Shown piece after piece: positions 8,089 to 15,762 of a stretch of 41,836 bases of DNA. Source of the DNA: Candidatus Latescibacter anaerobius SCGC AAA252-E07 (lineage in GTDB: Bacteria; Latescibacterota; Latescibacteria; Latescibacterales; Latescibacteraceae). Below the pieces are notes generated by a model. It searched no databases and was not told the origin of the DNA. It saw nothing but the letters and a program-made list of their open reading frames with translations. The translations under genes and the position numbers were made by a program. Every line of letters begins with the position of its first letter. Within the stretch, counting starts at the first letter, position 1. The DNA is taken from the NCBI GenBank assembly GCA_000403035.1, contig AQSL01000151.1, positions 1 through 41,836 on the forward strand, in the 5' to 3' direction.

Positions 8089-8445
8089 ATGAGAAGAATT
8101 ATGTTAAAATCAAAGATTCACAATGCTGTGGTAACCAAGACAGAACTGACATATGTCGGCAGTATTACGATTGACAGTCAATTGATGAAAAAATCGAATA
8201 TAATCGAAAATGAACGTGTACAGGTTGTTAATCTCAACAACGGCGCCCGTTTCGAGACTTATGTTATTAAGGGAGAAAAAGGAAAAGGAACGATAGGCCT
8301 CAACGGTCCTGCATCAAGACTCGGAGCTATAGGTGATGTAATCCATATCCTTTCTTATGCTACTATCAGTGAGGCGGAATTAAAAAATTACAAACCGATG
8401 ATTATTGTTCTTAACGATAAGAACGAGATAATTCAGGAAAAGTAA
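8089..8445 (+). CDS. panD: Aspartate 1-decarboxylase proenzyme
   Basis: PanD makes beta-alanine from aspartate for pantothenate synthesis. The proenzyme cleaves itself to form a pyruvoyl cofactor. The cleavage site is seen as Gly24-Ser25 within TYVGSITID, exactly where the family has it. The 118-residue length is normal, and MLKSKIH, ENERVQVVNLNNGARFETY and GLNGPASRLGAIGDVIHILSYA are typical. The start is the ATG at 8089 with AAAGGA upstream; the in-frame TTG at 8080 is less likely. It is the last gene of the panC operon. No gene for a cleavage-assisting PanM/PanZ is seen. Confidence 0.97.
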   Translation: MRRIMLKSKIHNAVVTKTELTYVGSITIDSQLMKKSNIIENERVQVVNLNNGARFETYVIKGEKGKGTIGLNGPASRLGAIGDVIHILSYATISEAELKNYKPMIIVLNDKNEIIQEK

Positions 8446-8518
8446 TGTATTGATCATAATATTTATGGAACAAATTTAATATTCATGAATATATAGTGTT
8501 AGAAACTACTTTTCTTTC

Positions 8519-8548
8519 TTGACAATCTATGATAATTAGTATTAATTA
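8519..8548 (+). promoter_or_regulatory. Possible promoter for the secreted-protein gene
   Basis: A perfect TTGACA (8519-8524) is followed after 18 bases by TAATTA (8543-8548), about 48 bases before the start codon. The -10 box is weak, so this is tentative. Confidence 0.35.
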
Positions 8549-8595
8549 TAGTTTAGATACATGCAATTCATAATTGGTATAAAAAGGGGAAGTGA

Positions 8596-9144
8596 ATGCG
8601 TTCAGTTTTTTTACATATTCTATTGGTGATTATTTTAACAGGAATCGTATTTCCTGTGAATGCCCAACAGAATAAGTCCATAGAAAATAACACTATTTCT
8701 TCCGAAAAACCGTTTCTCAAAATCGGGAATCAGAATGCAAGTCTCAGAAGCATGAGTCTTCTTGATCCTGAACGTTTTACCATGAAACAGCAAACAATGA
8801 TGAGTTATTCATCATCCGGAAATTATGGTCAATCCCTTCTGGGTATGTATATAAACACCATGGAATACCGGTTTAATATGCCGCTGACATTGAGACTGAA
8901 AATTGCATATCAGAACAACATGGGGAGTCTGTTGGGCAATCAGACTTCACAGGGAGTAAGACCTGGAGTTGAAACCGGAAATCTTTTTATACCCTCTTTC
9001 GATATGATTTATAAACCATGGGAAAATACTACCATAAGTTTTCATTACCGTGATTATCGAGGTATGTATCAAAACGGGTATGGTAACGGGTACGGAAATG
9101 GATTTGGATATTCTCCTTACAGATATCCATATTTTATGAGGTAA
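8596..9144 (+). CDS. Hypothetical secreted protein with Gly/Tyr-rich tail
   Basis: I do not recognise this family. The 182-residue product begins with a clear signal peptide: MR, then a hydrophobic core up to about residue 22, and a cleavage site after VNAQ. The mature part has alternating polar and aromatic stretches (YINTMEYRFNMPLTLRLKIAY, TTISFHYRDYRGMY) that look like beta-strands of an outer-membrane or periplasmic protein. The C-terminus is rich in Gly, Asn and Tyr (NGYGNGYGNGFGYSPYRYPYF). ATG at 8596 has GGGGAAG upstream. A terminator-like hairpin follows, so it is probably monocistronic. An envelope location is inferred and the role is unknown. Confidence 0.7.
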   Translation: MRSVFLHILLVIILTGIVFPVNAQQNKSIENNTISSEKPFLKIGNQNASLRSMSLLDPERFTMKQQTMMSYSSSGNYGQSLLGMYINTMEYRFNMPLTLRLKIAYQNNMGSLLGNQTSQGVRPGVETGNLFIPSFDMIYKPWENTTISFHYRDYRGMYQNGYGNGYGNGFGYSPYRYPYFMR

Positions 9145-9193
9145 TAATAACGGACGTTTATGATACGATTTTTTTTAAAGTGTTTTTTTTATT

Positions 9194-9230
9194 GGGGGAT
9201 ACATAGCTTAACCGTGTAATCCCTTTTTTA
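9194..9230 (+). terminator. Possible intrinsic terminator after the secreted-protein gene
   Basis: GGGGATACA and TGTAATCCC pair imperfectly (one bulge) across a loop of about 16 bases and are followed by TTTTTTA. The position, 50 bases after the stop codon at 9144, fits a terminator. Confidence 0.5.
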
Positions 9231-9263
9231 TTTATAATTTTTCCTTCATAACATTACAACTCT

Positions 9264-9716
9264 ATGATACGAAATTTCAAAATAACCGCATACATATCAC
9301 TATCCATAATAGTTCTTTCATTTTTATCAATACTATTCCTTTTAAAATCGTCCGGAAATTCCGAAAAAATTGAAAAAAACGCTGTGAACGCGATTGATTC
9401 CGTCATACGGGTTGCGGTTCTCAACGGTTGCGGAAGAGAAGGGCTTGCATTACAATTTTCGCAGAAATTGAGAACGCTCGGATTTGATGTAGTCAATGGA
9501 AACGGAGGAAATGCAGATTCTTATGATTTTAACGTTTCGGTTGTCGTTGACTGCAAGGGTAACAAAAAACATGCGGAGGCAGTTGCAAAAGCACTCGGAA
9601 TTAAGAATGTTCTGGATCAATATTCCGCAAACCTTTACACGATTGAGGATGTCATTGTTGTTCTAGGCCGCGACTGGGATTCATTAAAAATATCAGAGGA
9701 GGTAATAACCTATTGA
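9264..9716 (+). CDS. LytR C-terminal domain protein, membrane-anchored
   Basis: The 150-residue protein has one N-terminal membrane segment (residues about 8-27, ITAYISLSIIVLSFLSILFL) followed by a LytR_C-type domain from about residue 48. Typical pieces are IRVAVLNGCGREGLA, LRTLGFDVVNGNG and the closing DVIVVLGRDW. In many bacteria this domain occurs C-terminal to LytR-CpsA-Psr enzymes or alone as a short envelope protein; the enzyme domain is absent here. The stop overlaps the TTG start of rsfS, so the two are translationally coupled, a pairing seen in several phyla. Its biochemical role is not known. Confidence 0.85.
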   Translation: MIRNFKITAYISLSIIVLSFLSILFLLKSSGNSEKIEKNAVNAIDSVIRVAVLNGCGREGLALQFSQKLRTLGFDVVNGNGGNADSYDFNVSVVVDCKGNKKHAEAVAKALGIKNVLDQYSANLYTIEDVIVVLGRDWDSLKISEEVITY

Positions 9717-10084
9717 TATCGATCGATTCCTACAAAGTTGAAGAGAATGTTTCATGTATCATTGACCTTATAATGGAAATGAAAGGTGAAGAGATTGTTG
9801 TTCTTGATTTAAGGGGAATTTCCAGCGTATCTGATTTTTTTATCTTAACAACAGGCAATTCCAATGTTCATATTAAAGCCATTGCCAATGAAATACGCGA
9901 AAGGATGAAAAAGGAGAAAAAAGCCATACCATGGCATGCAGAGGGATATGAAGCACAGAAATGGATTCTCCTTGATTATGTCGATATTGTTGTCCATATT
10001 TTCGATTCCGAAACCCGTGCATATTATATGTTAGAAAAATTATGGGAAGATGCAAAATCCCAACAGGTTGAAACAAATTATTGA
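9713..10084 (+). CDS. rsfS: Ribosomal silencing factor
   Basis: RsfS (RsfA/Iojap family) binds ribosomal protein L14 (uL14) and blocks subunit joining under starvation. The 123-residue product carries the family motifs VLDLRGISSVSDFFILTTGNS (residues about 28-48, in pieces), HAEGYEAQKWILLDYVDIVVHIF and the C-terminal YYMLEKLW. The start is TTG at 9713, overlapping the stop of the upstream gene, with AGGAGG at 9697-9702. In many bacteria rsfS neighbours nadD or LytR-type genes, and here the LytR_C gene is present but nadD is not in the window. Confidence 0.94.
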   Translation: MISIDSYKVEENVSCIIDLIMEMKGEEIVVLDLRGISSVSDFFILTTGNSNVHIKAIANEIRERMKKEKKAIPWHAEGYEAQKWILLDYVDIVVHIFDSETRAYYMLEKLWEDAKSQQVETNY

Positions 10085-10173
10085 ATATTTATACCTGTTG
10101 TAAACACTTAAGTGTAGTACACGATTTAAAACGGCAGTCAGTATTCATCCTCATGTGTTTTTACTTTTTAATT

Positions 10174-10200
10174 TTGACAATGTTTCACTTCATTGATAAT
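10174..10200 (+). promoter_or_regulatory. Possible promoter for the PfkB kinase-mtnA unit
   Basis: TTGACA (10174-10179) is perfect. The best -10 candidate, GATAAT (10195-10200), lies only 15 bases later, which is short, and TAATTA with 17 bases is the alternative. Tentative. Confidence 0.35.
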
Positions 10201-10297
10201 TAATAACCGTTCACTGGCTGCTTCAAAAAATTTTATAAAAGAAAAATAATAATGAAAACTTTTTACCGTTTCTTTGAAACGTAAAGGAAAGTTATAT

Positions 10298-11200
10298 ATG
10301 AGTATTGTTATTATTGGATCTATTGCTTTTGATGATGTGGTAACGGATCATGGAAGTGTCAAGGATGCGCCGGGCGGATCAGCGCTGTATTTTTCTGCAG
10401 CCGCATCGATTTTTGCTCCCGTAAGCGTGGTAGGGGTGGTTGGCGATGATTTTCCGGATGAGGAACTGCAGTTTCTTAAAAAAAGAGGAGTAAATACCGA
10501 ATGCCTTGAAATTGTCGAAGGCGGAAAAACATTCCGATGGGGCGCTCAGTACGAATTCGATATGAATAAACGGACCACCACGAATCTTGAACCGAACGTA
10601 TTCAAAGATTTTCATCCGGTTCTTAATGAGGAATGCCGTAACGCCGATTATGTATTCCTGGGTAATATCGATCCGGAACTTCAAATGAAAGTTATCGAAC
10701 AAATTGAATCGCCGCGATTCATAGGAGCGGACACCATAATATGTTATATCCAGGACAAGCCGGATATTTTAAAAGAAGTTTTACAAAAGGTAACCATGAT
10801 AGTTATTAATGATGAGGAAGCTCTGTTACTCACGGGAAAACATAGCATTATTGCCGCTGCAAAAGCTCTTTTAAATTTCGGTCCCGAATATGTTATTGTA
10901 AAAAAAGGAGAACATGGTTCTGTTCTTGCCACAAAAAATGAGTTATTCATTGTTCCGGCATACCCGGTTGACACAATTATTGATCCGACAGGGGCAGGGG
11001 ATTCGTATGCAGGTGCTATAATCGGTTATATTGCACAAAAGGATTCAATTGATCTTCAGACGATAAAAAATGCAATTGTTTATGGTGGGATTGTTGCTTC
11101 ATTCACAGTCGAAGAATTTGGCCTTAACAGCTTGAAAAATTTAAATATATCTAATATTGAGAAACGGTTGGCCTTTTTCAGGTCAATGGTATCATTTTGA
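10298..11200 (+). CDS. PfkB-family sugar/nucleoside kinase
   Basis: This 300-residue protein belongs to the ribokinase/PfkB family, which phosphorylates sugars or nucleosides with ATP. The N-terminal signature is present as GGSALYFSAAASIF with GVVGDDFPDEEL, and the C-terminal ATP/anion-hole signature is DPTGAGDSYAGAIIGY, with the catalytic Asp in GAGD. The ATG at 10298 (MSIVIIGSIAFDDV) is preferred over a TTG at 10274. mtnA follows after 14 bases, so a substrate in methylthioribose, deoxyribose or adenosine salvage is plausible but unproven. Ribokinase- or adenosine-kinase-like activity on an unrelated substrate is the alternative. Confidence 0.88.
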   Translation: MSIVIIGSIAFDDVVTDHGSVKDAPGGSALYFSAAASIFAPVSVVGVVGDDFPDEELQFLKKRGVNTECLEIVEGGKTFRWGAQYEFDMNKRTTTNLEPNVFKDFHPVLNEECRNADYVFLGNIDPELQMKVIEQIESPRFIGADTIICYIQDKPDILKEVLQKVTMIVINDEEALLLTGKHSIIAAAKALLNFGPEYVIVKKGEHGSVLATKNELFIVPAYPVDTIIDPTGAGDSYAGAIIGYIAQKDSIDLQTIKNAIVYGGIVASFTVEEFGLNSLKNLNISNIEKRLAFFRSMVSF

Positions 11201-11214
11201 ATACGAGGGGATAC

Positions 11215-12252
11215 ATGCCAGTTGAAACACTCAAATGGATAGATCAGGGACTCGTTATTATTGATCAGCGTCTGCTGCCATCTAAAGAAAAATATCTGCT
11301 TCTCAATTCCACAGAGGATGTATGTGCCGCTATCAGAACACTCGCAGTCAGGGGGGCACCTGCCATCGGTGTAGCCGCAGCGTATGGAGTTGTTCTTGCG
11401 GCGCTTGAAAAACCTGATGAAGAATATGTAAGGTCATCGATCAACAAACTGAAGGAAACACGTCCTACCGCGGTAAATCTTTTTCATGCCCTGAATATCA
11501 TGGAAAAACACCTCGACGATGCTTTTGATTCAGATGATCCTGTCGCAGTGTTTCTTGAGGTTGCCGAGGGCATTCGTGAAAATGATTTACGTATATGCCG
11601 TGAACTTTCCGAACATGGGGCACGGCTTCTTTCCGATGGTGATACGGTGCTGACACACTGCAATGCAGGCGGACTTGCGACATCCGGTTACGGGACTGCA
11701 GTCGGGATCGTGTATGCGGCCAAGGAGGAAGGGAAACATATCGGTGTTTATGCCGATGAAACCCGCCCGTTATTCCAGGGAGGCCGTTTAACAGCATGGG
11801 AACTTGCCAAAAACGGTATTGAGGTTACCGTAATATGTGACAGTATGGCAGCAGAAGTGCTCCGTCAGGGCAAAATTAACCATGTTATCGTGGGAGCCGA
11901 CAGGATAGCTGCAAACGGAGATTCTGCAAATAAAATTGGGACATATGGAATATCTATTGCCGCCCGAGAACATGGTGTTCCTTTTTATGTTGCGGCTCCG
12001 CTCACAAGTTTTGATTTTTCTTTGAAATCCGGCAATGAAATCCCTATTGAAGAGCGTGACTCAATTGAAATTTACCGCGCATGGGGTTTAACATCCGCTC
12101 CGGACAGGGTGTCGTTTTATAATCCCGCGTTTGATGTTACTCCCGCTCAGAATATTGCAGCAATAATTTCTGAAAAAGGTATTGCCCGACCACCTTTTGA
12201 TCCTGTTCTTGAATCATGGCGGATTGACAGTTGCCATGAAAAGATACTATAA
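11215..12252 (+). CDS. mtnA: S-methyl-5-thioribose-1-phosphate isomerase
   Basis: MtnA isomerises methylthioribose 1-phosphate to methylthioribulose 1-phosphate in methionine salvage. The 345-residue protein shows the catalytic Cys in THCNAGGLATSGYGTA, the catalytic Asp in VGADRIAANGDSANKIGTY, the N-terminal RTLAVRGAPAIGVAAAYG and DETRPLFQGGRLTAWEL. These distinguish it from the eIF2B-type regulatory subunits. The ATG at 11215 has GAGGGG four bases upstream; a TTG at 11197 overlaps the kinase stop but is less likely. Related enzymes also act on 5-deoxyribose 1-phosphate. No other mtn gene is seen here. Confidence 0.95.
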   Translation: MPVETLKWIDQGLVIIDQRLLPSKEKYLLLNSTEDVCAAIRTLAVRGAPAIGVAAAYGVVLAALEKPDEEYVRSSINKLKETRPTAVNLFHALNIMEKHLDDAFDSDDPVAVFLEVAEGIRENDLRICRELSEHGARLLSDGDTVLTHCNAGGLATSGYGTAVGIVYAAKEEGKHIGVYADETRPLFQGGRLTAWELAKNGIEVTVICDSMAAEVLRQGKINHVIVGADRIAANGDSANKIGTYGISIAAREHGVPFYVAAPLTSFDFSLKSGNEIPIEERDSIEIYRAWGLTSAPDRVSFYNPAFDVTPAQNIAAIISEKGIARPPFDPVLESWRIDSCHEKIL

Positions 12253-12281
12253 TAAAACACAGATTAATATAAATAACCACT

Positions 12282-12320
12282 TAGGAGGGCGGTGAAAAAG
12301 CCTTTTTCGCCGCCCTCTTA
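12282..12320 (+). repeat. Hairpin repeat, copy 1 (near-perfect palindrome)
   Basis: The arms 12282-12300 and 12302-12320 pair over 19 positions with only two G-T wobbles, with AGGGCGG..GAAAAAG in the left arm and CTTTTTCG..GCCCTCTTA in the right. It lies 29 bases after the mtnA stop. Related sequences occur at 14220, 29130 and 36500, so it belongs to a dispersed family. The rest of the gap to 12611 is AT-rich with nothing recognisable. Confidence 0.75.
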
Positions 12321-12611
12321 GAAAGTTTAACGTCAAAGATTCAATATTTGGAATAATTGTATAAGTGTACTATTCTTTATTTTCTCAAGTATTATTTTTG
12401 TTCTTTTATAAGGTTTTTATGTAATCCAAAATAGTTTTCTTTTAACGCATTTCATTCTTCGTTGAAAGAGATCGGTTGTAACTACAAGGAACATGATTGA
12501 GTAATCAAAATTCTGTATCCACCCGTAGTTATCTATTGTTTCATTATATAGTTGTTATTTATAAGATTATGTCGTATTATATGCATAAACGTAATGAAGT
12601 AGGTTACGAGT

Positions 12612-13388
12612 ATGATTTCCATAGGTACATCGGGATTCAGTTTCAAAGACTGGAAGGGAGTTTTTTATCCTGAGGGCACACGTGCCGGTGATTATCTTTC
12701 CTATTACAAGGATTATTTTAATACAGTGGAGATAAATTCCACCTATTATGCCATTCCCAGGCCGTCCGTTTTTGAAAATATGCTGGACAAAACTCCCGAT
12801 GATTTTGAATTTATGGTTAAGGCAAATAATGCCACTACCCATGAAAATGCAGACAGTGATGTGGCACAAGCATTCAAAGAATCCTTGCTGCCTTTGAAAG
12901 AATCCGGAAGACTTTCAGGAATTCTTGCCCAGTTCCCCTGGCGTTTCAGAAATAATGAAAAGAACCGCATATATATTTCGGAGCTTGGTCAACGATACAC
13001 GGGAACACCTTTATTCACCGAGTTCCGACATAACAGTTGGAACCGTGAAGAGATCCATGATTTTTTAAAACGCCTTGGATTGTATTTTGTATCGGTCGAT
13101 GAACCGCAAATGGGTGACATGATGCCGCCTGTTGCCGTTGCCACGGGTGATCTGGCATATATTCGGTTTCATGGCAGAAACAAAAAGACATGGTGGGGAA
13201 CATCGGGTGACCGTTATGATTATGATTATTCCGATGAAGAACTTGAAGAATGGATTGAGAAAGTTGAACAGCTTGAAAAAACGGTTTGGAAAATATATGC
13301 CTTCTTTAATAACTGTCATCAGGGTTATGCAGTGAGGAATGCCTTACAATTTAAGGACTTGCTCAGAAAAAAAGGGAAAAAGGTATGA
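12612..13388 (+). CDS. DUF72 (YecE-like) protein
   Basis: The 258-residue protein is a clear DUF72 member, a TIM-barrel-like family of unknown function. Characteristic parts are IGTSGFSFKDWKGVFYPEG at the N-terminus, YYKDYFNTVEINSTYY, FEFMVKAN and the C-terminal YIRFHGRN, with KIYAFFNNCHQGYAVRNA near the end. It has no signal peptide. Its stop overlaps the start of the PHP phosphatase gene as ATGA, so both are made from one message. YecE-type proteins are widespread, and a hydrolase or nuclease-like role has been suggested but not shown. Confidence 0.93.
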   Translation: MISIGTSGFSFKDWKGVFYPEGTRAGDYLSYYKDYFNTVEINSTYYAIPRPSVFENMLDKTPDDFEFMVKANNATTHENADSDVAQAFKESLLPLKESGRLSGILAQFPWRFRNNEKNRIYISELGQRYTGTPLFTEFRHNSWNREEIHDFLKRLGLYFVSVDEPQMGDMMPPVAVATGDLAYIRFHGRNKKTWWGTSGDRYDYDYSDEELEEWIEKVEQLEKTVWKIYAFFNNCHQGYAVRNALQFKDLLRKKGKKV

Positions 13389-14185
13389 ACATAAAACTGC
13401 CGGATTATCATATACACACAACACTCTGCAATCATGCGTATGGAGCAATGGAAGAGTATGTCGAACATGCCATCGGGATTGGCCTTGAAGAAATTGGATT
13501 TGCCGAGCACATGCCGGTGATGCCTGAGCCCCATCTTTGCATGAGTTATGATGATCTCCCGCACTATATAAAACGGGTTAAAGAACTTCGTAAACGGTAC
13601 CGTAATAAAATAACCATCAGGCTGGGAGCCGAAATAGATATGGATAGCAATCGTCTTGATGAAATCGAAACCATTATCAAAACATATGATTTTGATTATG
13701 TGATTGGTTCTATTCATTATCTCGATGACTGGCCGTTTGATCAAAAACAATATAAAGACAGGTTTGAAAAAGGTAATTTAGACGAGATCTATGAACGGTT
13801 CTTTGAAACTATCATACAAGCGGCAAAAACAGGTTTATACGATATTGCCGGACATATTGATAACCTGAAACGCATGGGATATAGACCCCCGGGCGGTATG
13901 ACCGATTATTACGAAAAAGTCGCCTCGGTTATAAAAGATATGGATGCAGCGGTAGAACTCAATACAAGCGGCTATGATTATCCCGCTGAAGAAGCGTATC
14001 CGTCAACAGCGTTTCTGACTGTATTCAATCGCTATAATATTCCTGTTACTGTCGGCTCAGATGCCCACCGGCCTGAACATGTCGGCAGGCATTTCGATAA
14101 AGCTTATGCGGTTCTGAAAGAAGCCGGTTATGATGCCATTGCGCATTTTGAGGGGAGAAAGAGGATGTTGAAACCTCTCCTATAG
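13385..14185 (+). CDS. PHP-domain phosphatase, HisJ/HisK-type
   Basis: This 266-residue protein has the polymerase-histidinol phosphatase fold: metal motif HIHTTLCNH (residues about 10-18), GFAEHMPV, GAEIDMD, IGSIHYLDDWPFD, DIAGHIDNLKR and the final VGSDAHRPEHVG. These match monofunctional histidinol-phosphate phosphatases (HisJ/HisK, as in Bacillus), which complete histidine synthesis. No other his gene is in the window, so another phosphomonoester is possible. It begins within the stop of the DUF72 gene, which shows tight coupling. Confidence 0.88.
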   Translation: MNIKLPDYHIHTTLCNHAYGAMEEYVEHAIGIGLEEIGFAEHMPVMPEPHLCMSYDDLPHYIKRVKELRKRYRNKITIRLGAEIDMDSNRLDEIETIIKTYDFDYVIGSIHYLDDWPFDQKQYKDRFEKGNLDEIYERFFETIIQAAKTGLYDIAGHIDNLKRMGYRPPGGMTDYYEKVASVIKDMDAAVELNTSGYDYPAEEAYPSTAFLTVFNRYNIPVTVGSDAHRPEHVGRHFDKAYAVLKEAGYDAIAHFEGRKRMLKPLL

Positions 14186-14219
14186 AAAACATTCACCATG
14201 CAACTATCAGCTACAAGCC

Positions 14220-14255
14220 GGGGCTCGTGAAAAGGCTTTTTTCAACGCCCTCTTA
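14220..14255 (+). repeat. Hairpin repeat, copy 2 (imperfect)
   Basis: GGGGCTCGTGAAAAGG and CTTTTTTCAACGCCCTCTTAG form an imperfect hairpin that shares the right-arm core TTTTTCA..GCCCTCTTAG with the copy at 12282. It lies 35 bases after the PHP gene and before lnt. Confidence 0.6.
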
Positions 14256-14281
14256 GAGCTTACGAGCAATAAAGAACAACA

Positions 14282-15762
14282 ATGAAAAAAACAACCGCTT
14301 TTATATATGCACTGATTTCGGGATTAATCCTCGCAGGTGCCTATCCGCCGTTCGGATTAGGATTTCTGGCTTATTTTTGCCTTGTCCCGATGTTATATAT
14401 TGCTGTCTCCTTGAAACCCGGAAAGGTTTTTTGGCTTTCATTTTTATCCGGGTTATTGTTTCATGTATGTACCGTGTCATGGATGCGTTATATTACATGG
14501 GTTGGTATGATAGCTGCAATAATCTGCCTGGCGCTGTTTTATTCGCTGCCGTTTTTTTTACAAGTCTTGTCAGTGAAATTTTCCCACGGCGTGGGATATT
14601 TATTTTTCCTTTTGCGGTAGCAGGAATCGAGTGGGCAAGGTCTTTTGATTTAATCGCGTTTCCCTGGATGATATTAGGGAATTCTCAGACATATTATCCG
14701 TGGCTAATCCAGTTTGCTGATATTACAAGCGCTTTTGGAGTATCATGGTGGATTGCAATGATAAATATTGCAATCTTTTTCCTGATAAAGCGAAGAACGT
14801 CTGTTCGGTGGATTTTTCTGTCGCTGCTTTTTATACTTCCACTGTTGTATTCGTGGATAGTAATGAGAACACCTGCCGAAAACAGCGGTAAGATAAATGT
14901 TGCGTTAATCCAGGGTAACGTTTCTCCTGATGAAAAATGGGATTATGAAAAAGAATTCTGGAATATGAACCTGTATCAAACGATGACTATCGAGGCAATG
15001 TCATGTAAGCCTGACATCGTTATATGGCCTGAAACTGCGATACCGGTTTATCTGAACAAAAACCTCAGATATCGCCGTATCCTTCATTCGCTTGTTGATT
15101 CCATAGGTGTTCCGGTTCTCACCGGTATGCCTGCTGTAGATTATGAAAATGATATGAAATGGAATTCTGCAGGTTTTTTCCAGCCCGGTGATGAGGAAAT
15201 CCAGCGTTATAACAAGATTCACCTGGTTCCTTTCGGTGAAGCGATTCCGTTTGATGACTATTTTCCTTCACTGAGAGAATTACATCTCGGGCAGGCGAAC
15301 TGGGACAAGGGAAAAGAGATAGTCATATTCAAGTCTCCCGTGATTCCGCCTTTTAATGTAGTAATATGCTTTGAATCCATTTTCCCCGACCTGGTGAGAA
15401 AGTTCGTTGTAAAAGGGGCGCAGTTTATTACCGTTATTACAAATGATGTATGGTTCGGACCACATTCATCACCGATTCAGCATGCTATGATAGCAGTGCT
15501 CCGAGCTATCGAATTTCACCGGCCGGTTGTGAGATGTGCAAATACCGGAATTACCATGATTATTGATCAGTATGGAAGAGTGGTAGGTAAAACCGGCACA
15601 TTTGAGAGAACAATTTTAACCGGAACAATTACTCCCGGCACAAAGCAAACTTTTTATTTAAAATACGGTAATGTTTTCAGCATACTCTGTTTATGTATCA
15701 CATGCGGTATACTTATAGTGTATTCTTTTCTTAAATTCATAAAACCCAAGAGGACTGTATGA
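14282..15762 (+). CDS. lnt: Apolipoprotein N-acyltransferase, frame broken at a T run
   Basis: Lnt adds the third acyl chain to lipoproteins in the inner membrane. Residues 1 to about 90 are read from the ATG at 14282 (MKKTTAFIYALISGLILAG, with membrane helices). From about 14560 the protein continues in the -1 frame to 15762. Together they give about 493 residues, close to the usual 500-520. The nitrilase-like domain holds the catalytic Glu in IWPETAIP, Lys in NKIHLVPFGEAIP and Cys in VVICFESIFPD; a final membrane helix is near the C-terminus. The break is at eight Ts (14552-14559): one more T would restore a single frame. The heptamer T-TTT-TTA (14554-14560) is also a canonical -1 slippery site. 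An assembly error, phase variation and recoding are all possible. The stop overlaps the next gene as ATGA. Confidence 0.85.

Noticed and set aside
12282..12320. Reading the palindrome after mtnA simply as a terminator
   Set aside because: It lacks a T tract after the stem, and related sequences occur elsewhere, so a repeat family is the better description, though it may still end transcripts.
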